From Bacteroidota bacterium (GTDB lineage Bacteria; Bacteroidota; Bacteroidia; Bacteroidales; GCA-2748055): a stretch of 22,936 nt of DNA. Location of the stretch: positions 1-22,936 of the forward strand of contig JAAEOI010000343.1 of NCBI GenBank assembly GCA_024244665.1, in the 5' to 3' direction. Positions 1 through 6,481 of this stretch are shown one piece after another. Numbering within the stretch: position 1 is the first letter of the stretch; each line of letters starts with the position of its first letter. Both the position numbers and the translations under genes were made by a program. The notes beneath the pieces were generated by a model. That model ran no database searches. It was not told the DNA's origin and saw nothing but the letters and a program-made list of their open reading frames with translations.

Positions 1-1
1 T

Positions 2-1546
2 CCCTTCTCCAAAAAGAGTCGGGCTTCCTACCTGTTTAATTACAGATACTCAACATTTGGGCTGATCAAACCCATACTGCCTCCTGAAGCCAGCATTCCC
101 ATTTATCAGGACCTCAGCCTGAAGATCAATGTTCCCACTAAAAAGGCCGGGGTATTCTCTCTATGGGCATTGGGTGCCGACAATAATATCACATTTGAAG
201 CTGAAACCGATACTTCCATGTGGAGTTATGAGGGGAACCAAATATTTGGTGAAGCAAGTCAGCGCATGGCAGCTATTGGACTTAATCACCGGTTTATAAT
301 TGGGCAAAAAACCTACCTCAACACATCATACGGTCTTACAGGAGATTTCACCAAATATGATGTCGGTATGATGGATATAAATCTAAACCGCTACCCTACT
401 GAGCATATTGATTATGTGAATCATAAACACAGTTTCACATCAAATCTCAATCATAAATTCAGTGCCAGGCATGCTAACCGGACAGGCTTTGTAATAAATA
501 ATCTTCACACAAATACAATTTTGAAGTATGCTCCCTCATCAGGTGAAAACCTGATTACTTCTATGGACGAAAACAGCAGCACCATGCAATACAGGGTCTA
601 TTCACAATCCAGGTTCAACCTTGGCAACAAGCTGAAGCTAAATGCAGGTATACACGGCCAGTATTTTGCACTGAACAATGAACTGATCGTTGAACCCAGG
701 GTTGGGGTCACCTACCAGGCTACCAACCGGCAAGCTATTACCCTTGCATATGGGAAACACTCAAGACTGGAACCATTAAGCATCTATTTTGCACAGGTGG
801 AAACCGAAAGTGGTATCGATCATCCCAACAGGAACCTGAATCTTTCAAAGGCGCATCATTTGGTACTTGCCTATGACGTCAGTCTGAATCAAAACCTACG
901 GTTGAAGATCGAACCCTACTTACAATTGCTTTATGATATCCCGGTGGTTCAGGACAGCAGTTATTCAACCATTAATATGGAGGCTGACTGGTTTTTTACT
1001 GAGAAACTCAATAATTCCGGAACCGGTACAAATCTCGGGATTGATGTGACACTCGAACGCTTCCTTTTTGATGGATTCTATTACCTGATTACAGCTTCCC
1101 TGTTTAATTCGACCTACAAGGGGGGGGACAAAATTGAAAGGAATACCAGGTTTAACTCCAACTATGTTTTCAATGTACTGTTTGGCAAGGAGTGGGTGCT
1201 GGGCGCCACAAAGAACCGGATCCTGGGCGTCAATGGCCGTCTCAATGTACTGGGAGGACAGAGAATGACACCTGTAGATGAAGAGTTGTCTTACCGCTAT
1301 GGTGAGATCGTTTATGACCACTCTCGTACATTCGAGGACCAGTTCCCTATGGTTTACCACCTCAATGCCTCCATCAACTATCGCATAAACAAAAGAAAAC
1401 ATTCAAGCATCTGGTCACTTCAGGTCATGAATGTACTTGGTAGCGAGGAGAACTATGGATACAGGTACAATTACCGTACCGATGCCATTGAACAGGATGT
1501 GGTAACAGTGGTTGTTCCCAGTATCAGTTACAAAATCGAATTTTGA
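2..1546 (+). CDS. TonB-dependent receptor, C-terminal part (5' end outside window)
   Basis: The frame is open from the first complete codon at position 2 to the TGA at 1544-1546, so the gene enters from the left and about 514 residues are visible. The start (RASYLFNYRYSTFGL...) resembles the plug-to-barrel region of Bacteroidota TonB-dependent receptors with a carboxypeptidase-regulatory-like N-terminal domain. The rest alternates aromatic and polar residues as in outer-membrane beta strands, and ends in a strand with C-terminal phenylalanine (SISYKIEF), the usual OmpA/BamA-recognised ending. It should sit in the outer membrane and import a substrate with TonB energy, or serve as a related outer-membrane barrel. 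Plug domain, signal peptide and promoter lie outside the window, so the substrate cannot be guessed. An in-frame ATG-like start at 170 is internal, because the homologous sequence continues upstream of it. No SusD-like partner follows. Confidence 0.85.
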   Translation, partial: PFSKKSRASYLFNYRYSTFGLIKPILPPEASIPIYQDLSLKINVPTKKAGVFSLWALGADNNITFEAETDTSMWSYEGNQIFGEASQRMAAIGLNHRFIIGQKTYLNTSYGLTGDFTKYDVGMMDINLNRYPTEHIDYVNHKHSFTSNLNHKFSARHANRTGFVINNLHTNTILKYAPSSGENLITSMDENSSTMQYRVYSQSRFNLGNKLKLNAGIHGQYFALNNELIVEPRVGVTYQATNRQAITLAYGKHSRLEPLSIYFAQVETESGIDHPNRNLNLSKAHHLVLAYDVSLNQNLRLKIEPYLQLLYDIPVVQDSSYSTINMEADWFFTEKLNNSGTGTNLGIDVTLERFLFDGFYYLITASLFNSTYKGGDKIERNTRFNSNYVFNVLFGKEWVLGATKNRILGVNGRLNVLGGQRMTPVDEELSYRYGEIVYDHSRTFEDQFPMVYHLNASINYRINKRKHSSIWSLQVMNVLGSEENYGYRYNYRTDAIEQDVVTVVVPSISYKIEF

Positions 1547-1612
1547 TCACAATCTCTCTTTGTCACGATCAAATAGTTTGGACCCTGGAATCTGATAATA
1601 CCACATCCGGAG

Positions 1613-1880
1613 GTTCTGTCGCATCTGTTCAATAATTCACTAAAATATTCAATTAAATCCCATTCTATGCAGCTAAAGAAGAAGCTGAGTTGAACATACT
1701 TTTTATTGAGTATTCAGTTGATTCTTCTTAATCATATGGACTATCTCAATCCCTGTAATTGTTCTTCTTGCTGACTCAAATTCCTTGAATCCTATGTCCT
1801 GTTGTATCCACTAAATGTTATGTTTAGTTCTGCATTAAACTACAGAAATTAAGGATATAACTCTATAGATGTGACAGAAC
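1613..1880 (-). mobile_element. decayed, internally deleted IS6-like insertion sequence (MITE-sized, 268 bp)
   Basis: The gene-free gap 1547-1965 contains an inverted repeat: GTTCTGTCGCATCT at 1613-1626 and AGATGTGACAGAAC at 1867-1880 match in 13 of 14 positions. The left end resembles IS6/IS240-type termini (GGTTCTGTTGCA-like). Between them, on the minus strand, lies the C-terminal end of an IS6-type transposase (1703-1810). The bases just outside, ATCCGGAG (1605-1612) and ATCAAGAC (1881-1888), agree in 5 of 8 places, compatible with an eroded 8-bp target duplication but weak. Only about 70 bp remain between the transposase fragment and the right end, so most of the gene has been lost and the element cannot move by itself. 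I see no other gene in this gap. Confidence 0.65.
1703..1810 (-). pseudogene. IS6-family (IS240-type) transposase, C-terminal remnant
   Basis: The minus strand has an open stretch of 35 codons, bounded upstream by a stop, that includes GFKEFESARRTITGIEIVHM followed by IKKNQL and a stop. This matches the recognisable tail of IS6/IS240 DDE transposases (LGFKxFxxAxxTxxGIExxHMIKKGQ). No start codon and no catalytic DDE region remain, so this is a fragment only. It lies inside the inverted repeats described for 1613-1880, about 77 bp from the left terminal repeat, which is where the 3' end of such a gene belongs. Confidence 0.7.
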
Positions 1881-1965
1881 ATCAAGACGTTAATAGTAAA
1901 CCAAATACTTGACCCGAAAGAGTTTTTAAAGTAACTTCTCTCCTTATTCTTAAAACCCAAGTACT

Positions 1966-3612
1966 ATGAAACGAATTGGACTCATCCTGATGACCATTAT
2001 TTTAGTCGCTTTACCTATGTTTTCCCAGAATGTAAATATCCCTAATGCAAACTTTCTAGCTGCGCTAATCGAAAAAGGTATTGATACTAATGAAGATGGA
2101 CTGATTAGTACTACTGAAGCTGAAGTAGCAACCTATTTAGATGTGAGCGCAAAGAATATCTCAGATATGACAGGCATCGAATCATTTATTAATTTGGATA
2201 CTCTGGTATGCCATAATAACCAGTTAACCAGTCTGGATGTTTCTAATAATATTGCTTTAGAAAGTTTGATTTGTTTTACAAACAGATTGACCAGTCTGGA
2301 TGTTTCTAATAATATTAAATTATCAAAATTGGATTGCGGGATTAATCAATTAACCAGTTTGGATGTTTCAAAAAATATGGCTTTAACATCTTTATCTTTT
2401 GTTGCAAACCAATTAACCAGCATTGATGTTTCTAACAATACTGCTTTAACATCTTTACATTGTCGTGCAAACCAATTAACCAATTTGGACTTTTCTAATA
2501 ATGTTGCTTTAACATTATTGAATTGCTATGCAAACCAAATAACCAGCTTGAATGTTTCGAATAATATTGCTTTAAAGAGATTATTTTGCTTTGGAAACCA
2601 ATTAACCAGTTTGGATGTTTCTAATTGTACTGCTTTAGAAGAATTAGATTGCTTTGAGAACCAATTAACCAGCCTTGATGTTTCTAATAATAGTGCTTTA
2701 TGGGAATTGGGAGTCAGTGATAACCAGTTAACCAGTCTTGATGTTTCTAATAATACTGGGTTATTAGAATTGTGGGTCAGCAATAACCAGTTTTCCAGCA
2801 TTGATATTTCAAATAATTCTTCTTTGGTATCATTATTCTGCAGTGAAAACCAATTAACCAGTCTGGATGTTTCTAATTGTATTGATTTACTTGAATTGTA
2901 TTGCTCTGATAACCAATTAACCAGTCTGGATGTTTCTAATAATGCTGCCATAGAATATCTGTATTTATCCAATATGCCAACCTTATATCAAGTATGCGTA
3001 TGGGAATTGCCTTTCCCTCCAATTAGTGTGAATCTTGATACAACAGGAAGCCCAAATGTTTATTTCACTACTGAGTGTTCTGATAATATTGCACCCAATA
3101 TTCTGGCAGCTGACAACCTTTATCAACCTGTATATATAGCGGCTACAAGCTCAGAAGATGGAATGATTTATCTGGTTCCCGAGAATACTGAGAAAGATAT
3201 TGGTATAATTCGAGGTGTAAGTATAGATTCTGTTGAAGCTGTGGCTAATTCTCCTATAAATATTTCCATTTCCAGCTTAGACAATGGTAAATTTTGGCTT
3301 TACGCAAGAGATTCTACCGGTAACATTTCCGAACCTAAAGCATTTACTATTATGGGAGTGGGAGTTGACTATAAAAAAGCTGAAAATGTTAGGATTTACC
3401 CCAACCCCACTGATGGTATACTAACCATCAATACGGAGAATCCAAATAATACAAGTATCGAAATTACCTCGCTGAACGGTCAAAAGATACTTATTGGAGA
3501 GATGGAAGGAACCTCTCACCAACTCGACCTCTCACCATTCCAGAAAGGAGTCTATTTCATCACCATCAGGTCAAAGGACTTTGTAACAATTAAGAAGATC
3601 ATCAAGTTGTGA
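1966..3612 (+). CDS. secreted leucine-rich-repeat protein with EF-hand-like loop and type IX secretion sorting domain
   Basis: A 548-residue protein. Residues 1-21 are a Sec signal peptide (MKRIGLILMTIILVALPMFSQ). Residues 40-51 (DTNEDGLISTTE) match the calcium-binding EF-hand/dockerin loop DxNxDGxIxxxE. Residues 75-326 are twelve 21-residue leucine-rich repeats of the type L..L.C..NQLTSLDVSNN, followed by a half repeat. Residues ~370-465 look like an immunoglobulin-like beta domain. Residues ~472-548 (VRIYPNPTDGILTI ... GVYFITI) form a type A Por/T9SS C-terminal sorting domain, so the protein should cross the outer membrane by type IX secretion and be surface-anchored or released. The role is probably adhesion or protein binding, with no specific ligand evident. 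The gene is clearly more AT-rich than its neighbours and lies beside an IS remnant, which may mean transfer. The start has no Shine-Dalgarno sequence. Confidence 0.88.
   Translation: MKRIGLILMTIILVALPMFSQNVNIPNANFLAALIEKGIDTNEDGLISTTEAEVATYLDVSAKNISDMTGIESFINLDTLVCHNNQLTSLDVSNNIALESLICFTNRLTSLDVSNNIKLSKLDCGINQLTSLDVSKNMALTSLSFVANQLTSIDVSNNTALTSLHCRANQLTNLDFSNNVALTLLNCYANQITSLNVSNNIALKRLFCFGNQLTSLDVSNCTALEELDCFENQLTSLDVSNNSALWELGVSDNQLTSLDVSNNTGLLELWVSNNQFSSIDISNNSSLVSLFCSENQLTSLDVSNCIDLLELYCSDNQLTSLDVSNNAAIEYLYLSNMPTLYQVCVWELPFPPISVNLDTTGSPNVYFTTECSDNIAPNILAADNLYQPVYIAATSSEDGMIYLVPENTEKDIGIIRGVSIDSVEAVANSPINISISSLDNGKFWLYARDSTGNISEPKAFTIMGVGVDYKKAENVRIYPNPTDGILTINTENPNNTSIEITSLNGQKILIGEMEGTSHQLDLSPFQKGVYFITIRSKDFVTIKKIIKL
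2188..2943 (+). repeat. twelve tandem 63-bp repeats encoding the leucine-rich repeats
   Basis: Each unit is 63 bp (21 codons), and the part encoding NQLTSLDVSNN is nearly the same at DNA level in most units (for example AACCAATTAACCAGTCTGGA). Two units end in Cys instead of Asn (SNC) and one unit diverges (NQFSSIDISNN). Such close DNA similarity favours gain or loss of units by slippage or recombination. The repeats also keep long antisense frames open (2526-2972), which are not genes. Confidence 0.9.
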
Positions 3613-3635
3613 GGGAAAGCTGAATGATATAAAGG

Positions 3636-3659
3636 CCCCAGTTTAATGCTGAGGTTTTT
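3636..3659 (+). terminator. probable intrinsic terminator of the LRR gene
   Basis: CCCCAG (3636-3641) and CTGAGG (3649-3654) pair except for one mismatch around a 7-base loop, followed by TTTTT. It lies 24 bp after the stop codon. The stem is short, so the call is moderate. Confidence 0.45.
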
Positions 3660-3741
3660 CCATCTACTTGAGAGCACTACTATCTTGATGGAGATTTTGT
3701 CAAAATCAGACAAAACCTATCGTAAACCTAGCACAAAAGAA

Positions 3742-3773
3742 AACCACCTATACAAATGGATGTATAAGTGGTT
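3742..3773. repeat. strong inverted repeat, possible further terminator on the minus strand
   Basis: AACCACcTATACA (3742-3754) pairs with TGTATAaGTGGTT (3761-3773) around the 6-base loop AATGGA, giving a 13-position stem with one mismatch. Read on the minus strand it is followed by a T-rich stretch (TTCTTTTG), so it could stop leftward transcripts that escape the terminators at 3852-3968. It could equally be a regulatory or transposon-derived palindrome. Confidence 0.5.
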
Positions 3774-3803
3774 GATTATTAAGTAGAGAGAGGGAGGTTT
3801 TTC

Positions 3804-3820
3804 ACATTGCTTCGCAATGT
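3804..3820. repeat. short perfect hairpin
   Basis: ACATTGC (3804-3810), loop TTC, GCAATGT (3814-3820). It has no clear T-tract on either side. It belongs to a series of palindromes between the LRR gene and the tRNA. Confidence 0.5.
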
Positions 3821-3851
3821 TCAAGAAGTCAGGAGGGAAGCCTTACAAATG

Positions 3852-3894
3852 AAAAAAGCCCATTGTTCGCGTTGCTCACAATAAGGGCTTTTTC
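3852..3894. terminator. bidirectional terminator-like hairpin
   Basis: AAAAAGCCC (3853-3861) pairs with GGGCTTTTT (3885-3893), extended inward by ATTGT (3862-3866) with ACAAT (3878-3882) after a 2-base bulge. The A-run on one side and the T-run on the other make it usable in both directions. It is the second terminator downstream of the minus-strand tRNA. Confidence 0.65.
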
Positions 3895-3907
3895 CCTTTT
3901 GTCCTTT

Positions 3908-3923
3908 TGAAAGCTTGCTTTCA
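3908..3923. repeat. short perfect hairpin between two terminators
   Basis: TGAAAGC (3908-3914), loop TT, GCTTTCA (3917-3923). It lies between two larger terminator hairpins and may be an accessory structure. No function can be assigned. Confidence 0.4.
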
Positions 3924-3935
3924 ACGTCCAAAATG

Positions 3936-3968
3936 AAAAAAGCCCTCCAGACTTTGTCTGTGGGCTTT
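3936..3968 (-). terminator. intrinsic terminator of the tRNA-Met gene
   Basis: On the minus strand the stem is AAAGCCC ... GGGCTTT (plus positions 3962-3968 and 3939-3945), extended by CAGAC/GTCTG around a 3-base loop and followed by a run of six T. It begins 8 bases past the tRNA 3' end, as expected for a monocistronic tRNA. Confidence 0.8.
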
Positions 3969-3975
3969 CCTTTTG

Positions 3976-4049
3976 TAGCGAGAGGGAGACTTGAACTCCC
4001 GACCTCATGATTATGAATCATGCGCTCTAACCACCTGAGCTACCTCGCC
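3976..4049 (-). tRNA. tRNA-Met (anticodon CAT), elongator type
   Basis: The minus-strand sequence folds as a complete 74-nt cloverleaf: acceptor GGCGAGG with TCTCGCT (two G-U pairs), T8-A9, D stem GCTC/GAGC, anticodon stem CATGA/TCATG with loop TTCATAA (anticodon CAT), five-base variable loop, T stem GGGAG/CTCCC with loop TTCAAGT, and discriminator A. The 3' CCA is not encoded. The first acceptor pair is G-U and the anticodon stem lacks the three G-C pairs of initiators, so this is elongator Met rather than fMet. An Ile-CAT (lysidine) tRNA is less likely but not excluded. A promoter and terminators flank it. Confidence 0.95.
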
Positions 4050-4077
4050 ATCATAAATGTGCTGTACTTTCGGGGTG

Positions 4078-4108
4078 CAAATATAAAACTTTTTAAGACT
4101 ATGACAAA
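4078..4108 (-). promoter_or_regulatory. promoter of tRNA-Met, Bacteroidota consensus
   Basis: On the minus strand, TTTG (plus 4105-4108) is followed after 19 bases by TATATTTG (plus 4078-4085). Both boxes match the Bacteroidota primary sigma consensus TTTG-N19-21-TAnnTTTG exactly. The start of transcription would fall near 4072, about 20 bases ahead of the tRNA 5' end. Confidence 0.8.
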
Positions 4109-4175
4109 GGAGTTTCTTATCACCCGAATGGATGTTTTTTCTTATATTACAGAAAAGGCCATAAGGGAGGAGTGA

Positions 4176-6122
4176 ATGGAAAGCGGAATACAGGAGATGC
4201 ATAAGGTTTTGGAGCTACTCATATACCTGAGTGCCTTCGGGATTGTTGCTGTAGCTGCACGGAAACTGGCGGGTGTTTTTCAGAAGTTTAAACTGCCCTT
4301 GATTTCCGGATTCCTGGTCATAGGGATCATATCGGGTCCGGAGGTGCTTGGGTTGATTGAGCCGGAAACGCTGAATGGACTTAACTTCCTAAATGACGTG
4401 GCCCTGGCATTCATTGCTTTCGCTGTGGGATCTGAGCTCTATCTCAACGAACTCAGGAGCCGCATGAAAAGCATTATCGCCATGACCATCAGTCAGGTCG
4501 TGGTTACCTTTCTTCTGATGAGCCTGGCCATGTACCTCCTGATGGATGTAATCCCCTTATTTTCCGGGATGAAACTTGGTCCCAGGATTTCCATATCCAT
4601 GCTGGCAGGGGTGGTGGCCATTGCACGTTCCCCGGCTTCAGCCATTGCGGTGATTAATGAGTTGCGGGCCCGTGGGCCTTTTACCCAGACTTCCATTGGG
4701 GTTACTGTGGTTAAGGATTTTGGAGTGGTGATCTTTTTTGCTATAATGTTCACCCTTTCCAAATCCCTGATCCAGGAGGCCGAATTCAGAATGATCTACA
4801 TTGTCCAGGTCCTTGTTGAGCTGATTGTCGCCTTCGGACTGGGCTTCCTGGTCTGGTTGATCCTGAGGCTGGTGCTGAAAATTAAGGGAATGCTGCCTCT
4901 CAAGAAGCTGCTGGTCCTGCTTTCCGGCTTCATGGTATACATGTTTACCCATGTGACTGCCGATCACTCCAACCAGTACCTGGGAATGGAGCTGCATATC
5001 GAGCCGTTGCTCACATGTATCATTGCAAGTTTCCTGGTGACCAACTTCTCGGTATACCGTAACGATTTTGTAAAGATTGTGAAGGAGCTGGGACCCTATG
5101 TTTATGTGGTGTTCTTCACCCTTACCGGGGCAATGGTTTCTCTAAGTGTGGTTGCGGCTCTCTGGTTCGTGACCCTGATCCTTTTTGGAGCACGGGTGAT
5201 CTCCCTAATCCTGGCCGGTTACCTGGGAAGCTCCTTTGCCGGTGATCCTCCCCTGTTCCGCAGGATATCGTGGATGCCCTATGTTACCCAGGCCGGGGTG
5301 GGGGTAGGGCTGGCAACCATTATTGCCTCTGAGTATCCCGGTTGGGGAGGTGTATTTGCCACAGTGATGATTTCTGTGATTGTCCTCAACCAGATTGTGG
5401 GACCGCCACTGTTCAAATGGGCGCTGCACCTGGCCGGTGAGGCCCACGTGAAATCGGATGGTACGGTTGATACGGAGCGCAAGATTCTGATCTTTGGTTG
5501 GGAGAGCCAGTCAATAGCTCTGGCCAGGCAGCTTCAAAAACAGAAATGGAACGTGGAGTTTGTGGTGCCCGATCCTGCAGCTGATGTCCTTGGGAATAAG
5601 GATTATATAGTACATGAATACTTGGGGCCCGGACACCTGGACCTGAGGAAATTCAGTGCCGAGACAGCCGATACTCTTGTTTGCCTGCTATCCGATGAAG
5701 AGAATTATGCCATTTGTGAAACTGCTTATGAGCATTTTGGAACCAAGCACCTGATCACCAGGCTGCATGAGCGGGAGTATTATAAGAAATTTATGAAGAT
5801 AGACGTGATGGTGGTGGATCCCAATTCAGCCATGGTTTCCCTGCTTGAACACTTTATCAGGGCACCAATAGCCACCTCCCTCTTGCTTGGAATGGATGAA
5901 ACCCAGGATTCCATCGATATCGAATTGAGAAATTCCGATTTCCATGGACTCACCCTGCGCGACCTCAGGTTGCCTGCCGATGTGATCATCCTCTCTGTAA
6001 CACGGGGCGATCATCCGATCATTTCTCACGGCTATACCCGGCTCAGACTTGGTGATATTGTAACCATGGTTGGTTCCAATATGAGCCTTGATAAGGTGAG
6101 GCTAAACCTGCAGGGCTATTAG
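4176..6122 (+). CDS. CPA2-family monovalent cation:proton antiporter with C-terminal TrkA-N/TrkA-C domains
   Basis: A 648-residue inner-membrane protein. Residues ~10-420 hold about twelve hydrophobic helices in the KefB/CPA2 pattern (GFLVIGIISGPEVLGLIEP near the N-terminus). Residues ~435-555 resemble a TrkA-N nucleotide-binding domain (ERKILIFGWESQSIALARQL) and ~575-645 a TrkA-C domain (TLRDLRLPADVIILSVTRGD). The likely role is Na+ or K+ efflux against protons under nucleotide control. The usual GxGxxG of the TrkA-N loop is replaced by GWESQS, so NAD binding may be altered. The helix that normally has the ND/DD transport pair shows K180-D181. A second possible start lies at ATG 4197; 4176 is preferred because GGGAGGAG lies 4 bases upstream. 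The gene is divergent from the tRNA and seems monocistronic. Confidence 0.85.
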   Translation: MESGIQEMHKVLELLIYLSAFGIVAVAARKLAGVFQKFKLPLISGFLVIGIISGPEVLGLIEPETLNGLNFLNDVALAFIAFAVGSELYLNELRSRMKSIIAMTISQVVVTFLLMSLAMYLLMDVIPLFSGMKLGPRISISMLAGVVAIARSPASAIAVINELRARGPFTQTSIGVTVVKDFGVVIFFAIMFTLSKSLIQEAEFRMIYIVQVLVELIVAFGLGFLVWLILRLVLKIKGMLPLKKLLVLLSGFMVYMFTHVTADHSNQYLGMELHIEPLLTCIIASFLVTNFSVYRNDFVKIVKELGPYVYVVFFTLTGAMVSLSVVAALWFVTLILFGARVISLILAGYLGSSFAGDPPLFRRISWMPYVTQAGVGVGLATIIASEYPGWGGVFATVMISVIVLNQIVGPPLFKWALHLAGEAHVKSDGTVDTERKILIFGWESQSIALARQLQKQKWNVEFVVPDPAADVLGNKDYIVHEYLGPGHLDLRKFSAETADTLVCLLSDEENYAICETAYEHFGTKHLITRLHEREYYKKFMKIDVMVVDPNSAMVSLLEHFIRAPIATSLLLGMDETQDSIDIELRNSDFHGLTLRDLRLPADVIILSVTRGDHPIISHGYTRLRLGDIVTMVGSNMSLDKVRLNLQGY

Positions 6123-6335
6123 ATCAACCCCAATCGCTCACCTGGTATTCCGCTTTCTTCAACCATCCAGGATGAACATGGTCATCACCCAGCCGAAATC
6201 GGTCAGATCGAAATTCAGGTCGTTTGATTTATCCTCCCTATAAGGTAAAATTTGCACCTCAGTTTTTTTCAATATTTTAAGATGTTATATTGCGGATTCA
6301 ATTTCATTTTTGGATCACTCTAAAATCCGGTTTGA
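6123..6335. other. gene-free leader/intergenic stretch with a possible minus-strand coding remnant
   Basis: No riboswitch fold or full gene is visible between the antiporter and position 6336. On the minus strand, 6159-6284 is open for 41 codons without a good start, and reads like a protein C-terminus (ILPYREDKSNDLNFDLTDFG then WVMTMFILDG and stop). I could not assign it to a family, so it may be a degraded gene end or chance. Confidence 0.25.
6223..6254 (+). promoter_or_regulatory. candidate promoter upstream of the small ORF and methyltransferase
   Basis: TTTG (6223-6226), a 20-base spacer, then AAAATTTG (6247-6254), one base from TAnnTTTG. Transcription would begin near 6261 and cover the 35-codon ORF at 6336 and then the methyltransferase. 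Confidence 0.5.
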
Positions 6336-6443
6336 ATGAAAAACAGATTATCTGCAGCACTCCTGTTACTGGGATGCCTTTCTTTTTTTAGCAATGTGGA
6401 TACCCACAGTAAGGAGGAGGTTTGTTGGTTGGCTGAATTATAG
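6336..6443 (+). CDS. possible small lipoprotein or truncated lipoprotein remnant (35 aa)
   Basis: ATG at 6336 opens 35 codons reading MKNRLSAALLLLGCLSFFSN... to TAG at 6441-6443. The N-terminus has a lysine/arginine head, a leucine-rich core and a lipobox-like LLGC with Cys14, as in a lipoprotein signal peptide; only about 21 residues follow the Cys. It sits about 75 bp after a consensus-like promoter. It may be a genuine tiny lipoprotein, a leader ORF for the methyltransferase, or the stump of a lost lipoprotein gene. Its end overlaps the second promoter candidate. I cannot choose between these from sequence alone. Confidence 0.3.
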   Translation: MKNRLSAALLLLGCLSFFSNVDTHSKEEVCWLAEL

Positions 6444-6453
6444 AGTATATTTC
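6421..6453 (+). promoter_or_regulatory. probable promoter of the homocysteine S-methyltransferase gene
   Basis: TTTG (6421-6424), 21-base spacer, TATATTTC (6446-6453), seven of eight bases of TAnnTTTG with the spacing right. The start point would be about 6460, some 20 bases before ATG 6482. Confidence 0.55.
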
Positions 6454-6481
6454 GTAAAAAAATAAAAGAGAGAAAATAATT

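Noticed and set aside
2526..2972. 148-codon antisense frame with repeated LETSRLVNWLS
   Set aside because: It mirrors the leucine-rich repeats on the other strand; stop-free only because the 63-bp units repeat.
3688..3786. 32-codon lysine-rich frame between the LRR gene and the tRNA
   Set aside because: It spans two palindromes (3693-3715 and 3742-3773) and has no promoter, signal or family resemblance; probably chance.
6255..6481. SAM or cobalamin riboswitch ahead of the homocysteine S-methyltransferase gene
   Set aside because: I could not find the conserved core or the paired elements of either class; the leader is AT-rich and holds a small ORF and a promoter instead.
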